Positions 52,596-61,638 of a DNA stretch of 64,000 nt are shown here, in pieces. A program made the position numbers and the translations under genes. Origin of the DNA: Thermodesulfatator sp. (lineage in GTDB: Bacteria > Desulfobacterota > Thermodesulfobacteria > Thermodesulfobacteriales > Thermodesulfobacteriaceae); NCBI GenBank assembly GCA_027064165.1, contig JAMOQE010000065.1, positions 19,514 through 83,513 on the forward strand. The letters are read 5' to 3'. The notes beneath the pieces are model-generated. The model ran no database searches. It was not told the DNA's origin and saw nothing but the letters and a program-made list of their open reading frames with translations. The first letter of the stretch is position 1. Every line of letters starts with the position of its first letter.

Positions 52596-53260
52596 TCCTT
52601 TTTCACCTTCCACTCCGTAATTAAAAATTCGTCAATTACAAAGTGTTTTTTTATTTCCAGCCTGAGAAGCTTTTTCAGGCTTTTGAAGCCTTCTCCTCCT
52701 ACAAAAGTGGGTACATTTTCTCCACCTATTACTACAGGCAGGTGAATAATTCTTATTTCATCAACAAGGCGGTTTCTTACAAATTCCCAGTTAATAGATG
52801 AGCCTCCTTCAACCATGAGTTTTTTAATTCCTTTTTCGTAAAGAAGGGGAAGAAGTTTGGGAAAGTCAACAAGCTCTTCTCCCACAACCATTACCTCTGC
52901 GCCAAGTTCCTCAATTTTTTTAATTCTTTCTTGAGGTGCCCTTTTAGTGGTAACAATGATAGTTGGTGCATCCTGAGAAAAAATATTTGCATTAAGAGGC
53001 ACATTGGCTGTGGAGCAAGGAATAATCCTTACAGGACTTTTGCCTTCCACATATCTTACTGTAAGGCTTGGATCATCAGTTCTTACAGTTTCACATCCCA
53101 CCATAATGCCATCCACTTCTGCCCTTATCTGGTGGAGGTACTTATAAACTTCTTTTGTCATAAGGCTCATTAGCTCTTTGCTTGAGGCACCTCTATAAAG
53201 GGTAAGCTTTCCGTCAAGTGTGACTTCTGAAACAATAATTACATAGGGTTTTTTACTCAT
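52592..53260 (-). CDS. 2,5-diamino-6-ribosylamino-pyrimidinone 5'-phosphate reductase, archaeal/fungal type
   Basis: A stand-alone RibD-C reductase of 222 residues. In Archaea and fungi this enzyme reduces the ribosyl side chain before deamination, while most bacteria use the RibD deaminase-reductase fusion. Markers are VTLDGKLTLYRG, DGIMVGCETVRTDDPSLTVR, LMVEGGSSINWEFV and LPVVIGG. No deaminase domain is attached. It overlaps the preceding CDP-alcohol phosphatidyltransferase gene by 8 nt. Confidence 0.85.
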   Translation of the reverse strand: MSKKPYVIIVSEVTLDGKLTLYRGASSKELMSLMTKEVYKYLHQIRAEVDGIMVGCETVRTDDPSLTVRYVEGKSPVRIIPCSTANVPLNANIFSQDAPTIIVTTKRAPQERIKKIEELGAEVMVVGEELVDFPKLLPLLYEKGIKKLMVEGGSSINWEFVRNRLVDEIRIIHLPVVIGGENVPTFVGGEGFKSLKKLLRLEIKKHFVIDEFLITEWKVKKD

Positions 53261-53879
53261 CTTTTACACTCCCAAAGTTTTTGTACAGGTAAAGTATTCT
53301 GCTTAGAAGAGAAAGGAGAGTAAGGAGAGTAATAACTTTTACACCAAAGGCAAGTCCAATTTTAGGTGAAACTTTTTCCATAATGGTAAAGAATATTAAG
53401 CTGAGATGTGTCTCTGGCCTTCCAAAAAACCCCACGCTTTCAAGGGGATCCTGGATTTTGCCTTTAATTTTGACCCGAAAGCCAATTTCTGAGTACACTA
53501 CAGGTTTTATAAAAGAGTGTAACATGGATGAGGTAACAAGGAGAACAGAAAGTACAGGGCCTGCGTAAATATACGCTACTATCCCCAGCACCAGGCCATC
53601 CACCCATTTGTCAGCTATCCAGTCAAAAACTGCCCCAAATTTGGTGGTTTTTTCTGAAAGGCGTGCTACTTCTCCATCTGCCAGGTCAAGAAGACCGGAT
53701 AAAATAAAAAATCCCAGGGCTGGAGCAAGATTTTCGTAATAATACGCAAGAGCAGCTAAAGTGCCACATACCAGGGAAAGAAAAGTTATAATATTGGGAG
53801 GGAAATTTAATTTGTAAAGAACAAATCCAAAAAGAAAATATACTTTCCTTAAAACTGCCCGTTTTTCTGTTAAATTCAT
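53253..53879 (-). CDS. CDP-alcohol phosphatidyltransferase family protein
   Basis: A 208-residue membrane enzyme with about six helices. The family motif is complete: D65, D68-G69, A72-R73, G82, D86 and D90 (in LLDLADGEVARLSEK). Such enzymes join CDP-diacylglycerol, CDP-archaeol or CDP-inositol to an alcohol. It resembles phosphatidylinositol-phosphate or archaetidylinositol-phosphate synthases more than PgsA or PssA, but the substrate is not settled. It is co-transcribed with an archaeal-type riboflavin enzyme. Confidence 0.85.
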   Translation of the reverse strand: MNLTEKRAVLRKVYFLFGFVLYKLNFPPNIITFLSLVCGTLAALAYYYENLAPALGFFILSGLLDLADGEVARLSEKTTKFGAVFDWIADKWVDGLVLGIVAYIYAGPVLSVLLVTSSMLHSFIKPVVYSEIGFRVKIKGKIQDPLESVGFFGRPETHLSLIFFTIMEKVSPKIGLAFGVKVITLLTLLSLLSRILYLYKNFGSVKDE

Positions 53880-53912
53880 ATCTGACTAATTGTAAAAGCT
53901 AAAAAAGAAAAG

Positions 53913-55871
53913 TCAAGAGAAATTGCAGGGGTTATAGCAATAAAAATACCCTATGGTTTTATAAAGATATTTTACAGGGGTTAACACCTTTTTCGTTTTT
54001 TTAATTTTTTCTATTTCCTCATTTTCCAGGCCTTTTTTATAAAGCAGATTTAGGTTTTTATCAAAAACTGCTACTTTTTTGCACACATTTTTAAGAGTTA
54101 GAAAACTATTATGCAATAAAAAAATGTAATTCTTTTTTGTCTTAAACTGATGTAGTATGGATTCTACATTTTTAGGAGAATATTCCGTTTCTACAATTTC
54201 AAAATTTAGAGGTGTTTCAAGAGATTTTTCAATGTCTTTTAAAATATTTTGAATTTTTTCTACAGGCCACGTTTTAAAAATTATAACAATGAATTCATCA
54301 GGGCCAACTCTATATATATTTTCTTCTCCCACTATATCTGCCAGTTTTTGGTAGAGGCTTAAGATAATTTTGTCTGTCTCAACAGGGCCTTTGATAAGAT
54401 TTAAATAGTAAAATTCTTTTAAAGAGACAAAAACCAGTTGAACCCTGGTTTTCACTTCTTTAGCATGGGCATAAAAAGCATTAAGGTTATAGCACCCCAC
54501 AAGAGGATCCTTGTAGAAATAGTTTCTTCTTATAAGTTCCATCTGGTGAAAGATGATTTCTTCTTTTTCAGGTTTAAAAATGGGGCATTCTTCCAGGACT
54601 GGAAGAGCAACTTTTAAAATTTCCGGATCAAAGCTTTTACCACTTTCTTTTTCAAGGACTTCTAAGGCCCTTTCCTTGGAGAAAGCCTTTCTATAAATTC
54701 TGTCATGGGTCAGGGCATCAAATACATCTGCAATGCTGATTATTCTTGCAAGAAAAGGGATTTCTTCTTTAGCGAGTTTGTCTGGATAACCTGTGCCATT
54801 CCATTTTTCGTGATGAGCCCTTACAATGGGAGCAAGATGTGCAAGCCTTTTCGCTTTTTTTAAGATTTCAGCTCCTATTACTGGATGAAGCTTTATTACT
54901 TCAAACTCACTTTTTGTAAGCCTTCCTGGTTTTAAAAGTACGACATCAGGAACCCCGATTTTCCCTACATCGTGAAGCAGGGCAGCCTCTTTTAGCGTGA
55001 AAAGCTCTTCTTTACTCAAGTGAAGAGCTTCTCCGATTTGCAGGGCAGAAAAAGTAACCCCTTCAGAATGCCCATAGGTATAAACATCCTTTGCCTCAAT
55101 AGCAGCAATCAGTGTTTTTATAAGCTCCTGATAACTTATTTTCTCTATTTTTTGGGCTTTTAAATGCGTAAGCAACCAGAAAAGCTCGTTAGTTAGATAC
55201 GAGATTACCAGAAAATAAATCGGAGAAAAAGTTGTTTCCAGGAAAATTGCCAGAAAGTAGGGATGTTGGAGCCTCGCATAAACCTTGTATTTATGTAGCA
55301 CCTCAAAAAAAGTAATTTTATGTGTTTGCAGGAGAATTGTTTTAATATGATTGGCAAGCTTTTTCAAAAGAGATTTTTCCTGATAATTTCTGGCATAGCA
55401 AAAAGTGCCTTCTTCATCCAGAAATACAATTCCTTCAACTTCAATCTCAAAGAGAAGCGTCAAAAATTCTGCCGCAGTTTTGAGAACATGTTCGGGCTGG
55501 TCAAATTCAAATTGAAGTACATTTATAGAAAACCCTACTTCCTGCCATTTTTTTCTTAAGATAAACTGGATTTCACGAATAAAAAATTTTTTCAATAATT
55601 CAAGACTGTGGTTTAAATGAAAAAGTGTATAAGTATCTGGCTCTTTAGCTCCTTTTAAAGAAAGGATACATTTTAATCCCTCTTCAGCAGAAGTTTCAAT
55701 ATTAAAACTTTCTTTTTCATTTTCAAAGTTCCCATAGGTATAGACTACTTCTACCACTTTGTTTGTAATTTTAAGTCTTACGCCTTTTGCTGAAGTAAGA
55801 AGAGACACTGAAAAAAGGAAGTTATTTATTTCTTTTTCAAACCGTTTATCTAAACCTTTTATTTTTTTCAT
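53913..55871 (-). CDS. HD-GYP c-di-GMP phosphodiesterase-like protein with degenerate C-terminal GGDEF
   Basis: A 652-residue soluble protein. Residues 1-240 are an unknown sensor region. Residues 245-430 are an HD-GYP domain: HDVGKIGVPD (300-309), the helix HPVIGAEIL, HHEKWNGTGYP (353-363) and ADVFDALTHDR. The HD residues are all present, so c-di-GMP hydrolysis is likely. Residues 450-560 look like a GGDEF domain with DPLVGCYNLNAF in place of DPLTGLxNR and GPDEF in place of GGDEF, so it should not make c-di-GMP. The order HD-GYP then GGDEF is the reverse of the common one. It overlaps the zinc alcohol dehydrogenase gene by 4 nt. Confidence 0.88.
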   Translation of the reverse strand: MKKIKGLDKRFEKEINNFLFSVSLLTSAKGVRLKITNKVVEVVYTYGNFENEKESFNIETSAEEGLKCILSLKGAKEPDTYTLFHLNHSLELLKKFFIREIQFILRKKWQEVGFSINVLQFEFDQPEHVLKTAAEFLTLLFEIEVEGIVFLDEEGTFCYARNYQEKSLLKKLANHIKTILLQTHKITFFEVLHKYKVYARLQHPYFLAIFLETTFSPIYFLVISYLTNELFWLLTHLKAQKIEKISYQELIKTLIAAIEAKDVYTYGHSEGVTFSALQIGEALHLSKEELFTLKEAALLHDVGKIGVPDVVLLKPGRLTKSEFEVIKLHPVIGAEILKKAKRLAHLAPIVRAHHEKWNGTGYPDKLAKEEIPFLARIISIADVFDALTHDRIYRKAFSKERALEVLEKESGKSFDPEILKVALPVLEECPIFKPEKEEIIFHQMELIRRNYFYKDPLVGCYNLNAFYAHAKEVKTRVQLVFVSLKEFYYLNLIKGPVETDKIILSLYQKLADIVGEENIYRVGPDEFIVIIFKTWPVEKIQNILKDIEKSLETPLNFEIVETEYSPKNVESILHQFKTKKNYIFLLHNSFLTLKNVCKKVAVFDKNLNLLYKKGLENEEIEKIKKTKKVLTPVKYLYKTIGYFYCYNPCNFS

Positions 55872-56881
55872 TTATTTACCATTACAAGCTTTATATACTT
55901 ATCTTTATGAAGCTCTAATTCAATGAGATTTTCCACAAGTTTTTCAAGGGGAAATGCACTGGAAATAAATTTATGGGAAATATTCTTAAAAGCAGGTAAA
56001 ATTTTGGGAAGAAGTTTTACTTCTTTTTGAGTGTATAGAACAGTGGTTTTAAGTTGTGCTTCTTTGAGAAGGAATTCAAGGGGTGAAAAATGTACTTTTT
56101 CACCATAAACTCCTATCAAAATAAGCATTCCCCCGGGAGCTACTTTCGGAAAAAGATTGGAGAGGGCATAAGGTAAAAAAGGGTCCTCTCCTGCAGCATC
56201 CACAACCACAGGATAGCTCCTGTCCTTTAAATTCAGCAAGGTGTCTTCAACTTTAAACCCGAGTTCCAGAGCAAGTTTTTTCCTATTCTCCCTTTCTTCT
56301 ACAATTGATACATCCCAGCCAAAGTGGCGGAACACCAGGGCAGTAAGAAGCCCTATAATACCTGCCCCAACTACCAAGGTCTTTTTTTTAACCACAGGCT
56401 CTTCCTTTGCTCTATTAAAAGCCCTTAAAGCAACTAAAAGGGGTTCAACAAGTGTAATAAGCCTTTCGTCTTCCACAGGAAAGAGATTGCTCGTTTTTAC
56501 AATAGCATATTCTGCAAAGCCACCATCATAATCTATAACTCCGTAATACTTTCTTTTTTCACAGAGATTTTCCAGTCCTATTTTGCAGTAATTACAGACA
56601 CCGCACGATACCAGGGGAAGAACTCCCACAAGCTTTCCCTCAAGATATTTATACTTTGGGTCTCCTACTTTTTCTACTATTCCTCCAAATTCATGCCCCG
56701 GAGTAAAAGGAATTCTATTAAAGATTTTAGGGCCTGCTATAAATTCGTCAATGTCAGTCTGACACACCCCACAGCGAAGCACTCTTAAAAGCGCTTCCCC
56801 CTCTTTGGGTTCAGGAAGTTCTACCTCTTCCAGTTTTAAATACCTTGCTCTATAAAATCTCCAGGCTTTTATTTTAATCAT
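55868..56881 (-). CDS. Zinc-containing alcohol dehydrogenase (MDR family)
   Basis: A 337-residue MDR dehydrogenase. Catalytic zinc ligands are in CGVCQTD and TPGHEFGG. The structural zinc site has four cysteines in CGVCNYCKIGLENLC. The nucleotide-binding GAGIIG is followed by an acidic VEE, which suggests NAD rather than NADP. It is close to sorbitol/threonine dehydrogenase-like members; the substrate is unknown. It lies in a leftward block between the Usp and HD-GYP genes. Confidence 0.9.
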   Translation of the reverse strand: MIKIKAWRFYRARYLKLEEVELPEPKEGEALLRVLRCGVCQTDIDEFIAGPKIFNRIPFTPGHEFGGIVEKVGDPKYKYLEGKLVGVLPLVSCGVCNYCKIGLENLCEKRKYYGVIDYDGGFAEYAIVKTSNLFPVEDERLITLVEPLLVALRAFNRAKEEPVVKKKTLVVGAGIIGLLTALVFRHFGWDVSIVEERENRKKLALELGFKVEDTLLNLKDRSYPVVVDAAGEDPFLPYALSNLFPKVAPGGMLILIGVYGEKVHFSPLEFLLKEAQLKTTVLYTQKEVKLLPKILPAFKNISHKFISSAFPLEKLVENLIELELHKDKYIKLVMVNK

Positions 56882-56937
56882 TTTAAACTTATAATTATTT
56901 TACTCAAATTTTCAAAAAAGCAAATGATTGGAAGTTT

Positions 56938-57885
56938 TTAAAGATTTATAAGTACTACTGCAGGCCTGTGGCACTGGTATAAAACTTCTGCACTTACACT
57001 GCCAATTACAACATCTTTAAGGCTTGAACGTCCTTTTCTTCCTATAATAACCATATCTACATCTCTTTCCTCTATTTCTCTCACCACTTCTCTGGGAGGA
57101 CTTCCTGTTTTTACAACTGTTTTTATAAGACTTTCTTCTGTTCCAGCTTTTAAAAGCACTTCTTTTCCTTTTGATACAATTTCTCTTGCCTCTTCTTCAG
57201 GGTTTATTCCCTGTTCAAGCCTCTTTTCGTATGTTTCAGGATTTATTACCCTGAGGAGTATAACTTCTTTTAATGATTGTAGATAAGGAATAATACAGGC
57301 AGCGTGCTGGATAGCTTTATTTGAATACATAGAACCATCTACAGGAATAAGTACTTTAGCAATTTTGGTATGTTCTTTGTTGTTAAATTTGTCTCCCACT
57401 ACATAAATATTTTTTTCGTAAAGTGTATAAAGTACCCGGTGTAGTACACTGCCTATAATAAAGTCTTTGATTCTGGAAAAATTTTTTTTGTATAACAGGA
57501 GTGTAGAAACTTTTTCTTTAAGGGATACTTCAATAATTTTATTTCCAGGTTCACCTTCAATAATTAATTTTTTTATTTCTATTCTGGAAGAACTTTTCTC
57601 TATTTTTTCAGCATATTTATTTAAATGAGGCTTTATTATGTTTTCTATGAATGCCTCTTTAAGATTTTGTATTAAAGTAGATTGCCTTAAGAGCTCGGTT
57701 CTTACATCTATATTTTTCATATGTTCACTAAGAAAACCTCCTGACGAAATTACATGGAGGAGAATCACTGTGCTTTTTAAATGCCCAAGCTGGGAAATGA
57801 GTAAAGAAAAGAAGTTAATACACTTCTCATTTTCTGGCTCAAGGTCTACAGGGATTAATACTTTTTCAAAAGGATGGTTTGACAT
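56938..57885 (-). CDS. Universal stress protein, tandem Usp domains
   Basis: A 315-residue protein made of two Usp domains. Domain 2 keeps the ATP-binding motif GRKGRSSLKDVVIGSVS; in domain 1 it has decayed. This matches UspE-like tandem proteins in which one half binds ATP. It starts 31 nt after the transporter gene, so it may regulate it, as Usp domains do for several transporters; that is inference. Confidence 0.9.
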   Translation of the reverse strand: MSNHPFEKVLIPVDLEPENEKCINFFSLLISQLGHLKSTVILLHVISSGGFLSEHMKNIDVRTELLRQSTLIQNLKEAFIENIIKPHLNKYAEKIEKSSSRIEIKKLIIEGEPGNKIIEVSLKEKVSTLLLYKKNFSRIKDFIIGSVLHRVLYTLYEKNIYVVGDKFNNKEHTKIAKVLIPVDGSMYSNKAIQHAACIIPYLQSLKEVILLRVINPETYEKRLEQGINPEEEAREIVSKGKEVLLKAGTEESLIKTVVKTGSPPREVVREIEERDVDMVIIGRKGRSSLKDVVIGSVSAEVLYQCHRPAVVLINL

Positions 57886-57916
57886 TTTTCTTCACTCCTT
57901 TTTTAAAAGTTTTTTA

Positions 57917-59620
57917 TTAATAAAACAGTAGTAGCCAGATGTTGCAAATCAGTACCGATAATATCATATAAACAAAGGCGTATTTAAAGAATTCAAAGAA
58001 TGTAATTCTATAACCTACGCTTTCTGCAATTCCTACTGTAACTACATTGGCAGAAGCTCCTATAAGAGTCCCATTTCCTCCAAAACAGGCTCCAAGGGCA
58101 AGTGCCCACCAGAGTACATTACTTTCTGCTCCAGGAGTCACCTTTGTTAAATATGCTACTATAGGGAGCATGGTAGCAGTAAATGGTATATTATCTACAA
58201 AAGCACTCATAATTGCAGAGACCCATAAAATGATGCAGATAGAAAGGACGAGGTTCCCATGAGAAACTTTATGCACCCAGTCAGCAATCAGGCTAAGAAG
58301 TCCCACTTCTTCTACTGCTCCTACCAGGATAAACAAAAATATAAAAAAAAGCAAAGTTGCCCATTCTATGTCTTTTTCAATAAGCTCCAGGAGGTTTATT
58401 CTATTTGTTAAAACACCATAAGTTGCAAGTAGAGTTCCACCAAAAAGGGCAGGGACACTTGCTTCCATATGCCACAATCCATGGGTTATAAAAAAGAACA
58501 CAACGATTGTTACAATAAACAACCCGAACCAAAGTAGTGTTCTGTCTGTAATTTGATATTCCTCTTTTAGCTTTTCTATAAATTTTTCTACATTTTCTAC
58601 TTTGCCTTTTTTATACTCTTTTGAAAAAAAGAGCTCGTTATATACCACGAGAAGTACCATACTGAGGAGAACAGGTACTATGAGATTTTTTACGAAATCC
58701 ATAAAGGTAAAACCGGCATACGATCCAATCAGAATGTTGGGAGGATCGCCTATAAGTGTGGCTGTGCCTCCTATGTTTGATGCCATGATGCCTGGAAGAA
58801 GCAAAGAAAAGGGATTAATTCTCAAGGCAATGGCAATTTCAATTAATACCGGAGTGTAAAGAAGCATGGTGGTTACATTGTCAAGAAAGGCAGAAGTAAT
58901 TGCAATAAAAATGCAGGAGATAATGGAAAGAATGGCAACATTTCCTCTGGCCAGTTTATAAGACATGTATGCACACCACTGGAAAATTCCTGTTTTTTTC
59001 AGCACCCCTACAACAAGCATCATTCCCATAAGGAGAAAAATTACATTCATATCAATAGCCTCTATTGCCCTCTCAAAAGAAATTATGTGATAGGAAATAT
59101 CAAAGTGGCCTATGGTGCAGCTAATAATAAGGATAATTGCTGCTCCCAGCATAGCAGCAATTGTTCTGTGGAGTAGTTCAAAGGAAATTATAATGTAAAT
59201 GATTATAAAAATAATGGTGGCAATCCAGAAAGCCGGACCTATTGCCCTTTTTAAAATTAAATTTTGTTTAAAATAAAAATTATTATTTTTTCCGGCAATT
59301 GCCTGGTTGGGTATTTTAAATTCTTTTGTTTTGAAAGCTGCTTTTTCAAATTTTAAAATCAGTTTTCCGTTTTTTATTACCTCTGGAGGAAGTTCTATTT
59401 CCAGGTGATATGTACCTCTGGAAGAAGTAAAAACTTTCTTTACAGGTGTATTGTTTACAAAAAGGAAGACTTCCACATCTTCAAGGGGTTCTTTATGAGT
59501 ATTTTCTACTTTCCCTGCAAGGTATAGAGAGGCTTTTTTAGTGGTTTCCTGGGCATAAGTACAACTCAAGCCAATAAAAAAAGAGAACAGGAGAAAAAAT
59601 ATCCAGAATCGCTTTTTCAT
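57917..59620 (-). CDS. ArsB/P-protein-like ion transporter with extracytoplasmic N-terminal domain
   Basis: A 567-residue membrane protein of the ion transporter superfamily. The ATG at 59620 follows AGGAGG and starts a Sec signal peptide with an AQE cleavage region. Residues 25-120 form a small beta-sandwich of the carboxypeptidase-regulatory type (LAGKVENTHKEPLEDVEVFL, GTYHLEIELPPE) outside the membrane. About twelve helices follow, with FLDNVTTMLLYTPV, GGTATLIGDPPNILIGS and FGGNGTLIGASANVV, the duplicated family motifs. The ion or acid transported is unknown. A Usp gene follows. Confidence 0.87.
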   Translation of the reverse strand: MKKRFWIFFLLFSFFIGLSCTYAQETTKKASLYLAGKVENTHKEPLEDVEVFLFVNNTPVKKVFTSSRGTYHLEIELPPEVIKNGKLILKFEKAAFKTKEFKIPNQAIAGKNNNFYFKQNLILKRAIGPAFWIATIIFIIIYIIISFELLHRTIAAMLGAAIILIISCTIGHFDISYHIISFERAIEAIDMNVIFLLMGMMLVVGVLKKTGIFQWCAYMSYKLARGNVAILSIISCIFIAITSAFLDNVTTMLLYTPVLIEIAIALRINPFSLLLPGIMASNIGGTATLIGDPPNILIGSYAGFTFMDFVKNLIVPVLLSMVLLVVYNELFFSKEYKKGKVENVEKFIEKLKEEYQITDRTLLWFGLFIVTIVVFFFITHGLWHMEASVPALFGGTLLATYGVLTNRINLLELIEKDIEWATLLFFIFLFILVGAVEEVGLLSLIADWVHKVSHGNLVLSICIILWVSAIMSAFVDNIPFTATMLPIVAYLTKVTPGAESNVLWWALALGACFGGNGTLIGASANVVTVGIAESVGYRITFFEFFKYAFVYMILSVLICNIWLLLFY

Positions 59621-59663
59621 CTTTTCCTCCTGGATATTTTTATCAATTAAAAGCAATTTTACC

Positions 59664-60680
59664 TTATGATTTTAATTTCACAAACTTTCCGGGCAACATT
59701 TCTATTACATCCATCAATTCAAGTTCTGAAAGAATTGAAAAAATTTCATTACCCGGAATTCCTGCTTTGTTTATGAGTTCGTCAATATGAACAGGATACT
59801 GACTCAGATGTTGAAGTATTCGTTGCTCTTTTTGAGAAAGCTTATCATCAATCAGTTGAATTTGTTTGAGATCTGATGCCTTCTTTTCAGTTTCAATTCC
59901 CAGATAAAAGAGGATATCCTGAGCAGAATCCACCAATATAGCGCCTTCTTTTAAGAGAAGATGTGTACCTTTGCTCAAAGGTGAAAAAATACTCCCTGGA
60001 ACGCAAAATATTTCTTTTCCCTGATTTAAAGCCCATCTGGCAGTAATTAAAGTTCCACTTTTTTCTCCTGCTTCAATTACAAGCACTCCATTAGAAAGTC
60101 CGCTTATAAGCCTGTTTCTTCTGGGAAAGTTCTCTCTTCTGGGCTTTGTTCCCATGGGAAATTCAGAGATAAGGGCACCTTTTTCTCCAATTTCCTCAAA
60201 AAGCTTCCTGTTTTCTGGAGGATAAACCACATCTATGCCACATCCCAGAATTCCTATGGTATATCCATTACAGGATAGGGCAGTTTTGTGGGCTATAGTA
60301 TCTATCCCCCTTGCCAGGCCTGAAACAATGCCAACTCTATTTTTAACTAGCTCTCTGGTAATAAATTCTGTCACCTCTTTTCCATAGGATGTGGCCTTTC
60401 TTGCTCCAATAACAGAGATAAGAGGCATTTTTTTAATAGTTCCTTTTATATAAAGGAAAGAAGGAGGCGAGGAGATATTTTTTAAAGCCTCTGGGAAACC
60501 TTCCTCTTCCTTAAATAAGATTTTTATTCCTGAGGAGGCTGCTTTTTCAAGCTCCTTTTTCCCAAGATCTCTTAGCAGACTTTTATTTAATCCTTTAATT
60601 CCGTTTTTCGCCAGCTTAACAGGATCACGATTACCTTTGAAATATAAATAAATGCCCAGCAAAAGGGTTTTGTCTTCCAT
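59664..60680 (-). CDS. dprA: DNA-processing protein DprA
   Basis: DprA loads RecA onto incoming single-stranded DNA in transformation. The Rossmann core is clear: VIGARKATSYGKEV, SGLARGIDTIAHKTAL, GCGIDVVYPPENR, FPRRNRLISGLS and VIEAGEKSGTLITA. A C-terminal winged helix follows. Length 338 is normal. It ends a recombination cluster dnaX-ybaB-recR-dprA; with no comEA or comEC in the window, natural competence cannot be claimed. Confidence 0.96.
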   Translation of the reverse strand: MEDKTLLLGIYLYFKGNRDPVKLAKNGIKGLNKSLLRDLGKKELEKAASSGIKILFKEEEGFPEALKNISSPPSFLYIKGTIKKMPLISVIGARKATSYGKEVTEFITRELVKNRVGIVSGLARGIDTIAHKTALSCNGYTIGILGCGIDVVYPPENRKLFEEIGEKGALISEFPMGTKPRRENFPRRNRLISGLSNGVLVIEAGEKSGTLITARWALNQGKEIFCVPGSIFSPLSKGTHLLLKEGAILVDSAQDILFYLGIETEKKASDLKQIQLIDDKLSQKEQRILQHLSQYPVHIDELINKAGIPGNEIFSILSELELMDVIEMLPGKFVKLKS

Positions 60681-60684
60681 AAGA

Positions 60685-61293
60685 TTACCTATCTTTTAGT
60701 ACTTCCCTTGAGGTTATTGCTTTTTTTAAAGTCAGAGGATCTACAAATTGGACCTCCATCCCCATGGGAATCCCGCAGGCAAGTTTGGTTATTTTTACAG
60801 GATAATCCTGCAGAACTTTGTAAATATAAGCGGCTGTCGCCTCTCCATTAAGGGTGGGGGAGAGGGCAATTATTACTTCTTTTACTTTTCTTGAAGTTAT
60901 GAGCCATATAAGGTGTTCCAGACCAAGCTCTTTTGGCCCTATCCCATCTTTGGGAGATAAAAGGTAGTGCAGCACAAAGTAATATCCATTGAAAATCCCG
61001 GTTTCTTCAATTTTGGCAAGATTTACAGGATTTTCCACTATACAGAGAAGTTCTTCATTTCTTTGATTATCCTTGCATATCTTACAGATATCTTCTTCTG
61101 AAAAATTTCTACAATACTTGCATATCTTGACTTTAAAAGGCAGATCTTTTATAAGATCCCCCAGCACCTCACACAAATCTGGTTTGGACAGCAGATAAAG
61201 TGACAACCTGGTGGCTGTTTTTTCTCCTATCCCTGGAAGTTTAGAAAAAGCCAGTATAAGTTTACGAAGAGAGTCAGGATAAGAGTTTACCAT
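60685..61293 (-). CDS. recR: Recombination protein RecR
   Basis: RecR acts with RecF/RecO to load RecA at gaps. The helix-hairpin-helix LPGIGEKTATRLS is near the start. A C4 zinc finger follows (CKYCRNFSEEDICKIC), and then the Toprim domain with LCIVENPVNL and IALSPTLNGEATAAYI. It has 202 residues. It lies 4 nt before dprA and 6 nt after ybaB. Confidence 0.97.
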   Translation of the reverse strand: MVNSYPDSLRKLILAFSKLPGIGEKTATRLSLYLLSKPDLCEVLGDLIKDLPFKVKICKYCRNFSEEDICKICKDNQRNEELLCIVENPVNLAKIEETGIFNGYYFVLHYLLSPKDGIGPKELGLEHLIWLITSRKVKEVIIALSPTLNGEATAAYIYKVLQDYPVKITKLACGIPMGMEVQFVDPLTLKKAITSREVLKDR

Positions 61294-61299
61294 AGGATT

Positions 61300-61638
61300 T
61301 TAAAATATTCCGGGCAGATTAAAGCCTCCTGGGAGTTTAAGGCCACCTGTAATCTTGGCAAGCTCCTCTTCTACCATTTGTTTAGCTTGTTTAAGAGCTT
61401 CATTTACTCCAGCAACTATAAGATCCTGAAGCATCTCTTTTTCCTCAGGATTAAGAAGCTCCTCTTCAATTTCTATAGAAATAATTTCCTGCCTCCCATT
61501 TACTTTTACAGTAACCATTCCACCACCGACCTGAACAGTAAGGGTCTTCTCTTCTAATTTTTTTTGAGCTTCTTCCAGTTTTTTCTGTATTTTTTGCATC
61601 TCTTTAAAAAGTTGTTGAAGCTGGGGTGGCATTTTCAT
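61300..61638 (-). CDS. ybaB: YbaB/EbfC nucleoid-associated protein
   Basis: A 112-residue DNA-binding protein of the YbaB/EbfC family. The N-terminal helix is rich in Lys, Gln and Glu. The core reads TVQVGGGMVTVKVNGRQEII followed by IEEELLNPEEKEMLQDLIV, the family signature. It overlaps dnaX by 4 nt and precedes recR. Confidence 0.94.
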   Translation of the reverse strand: MKMPPQLQQLFKEMQKIQKKLEEAQKKLEEKTLTVQVGGGMVTVKVNGRQEIISIEIEEELLNPEEKEMLQDLIVAGVNEALKQAKQMVEEELAKITGGLKLPGGFNLPGIF

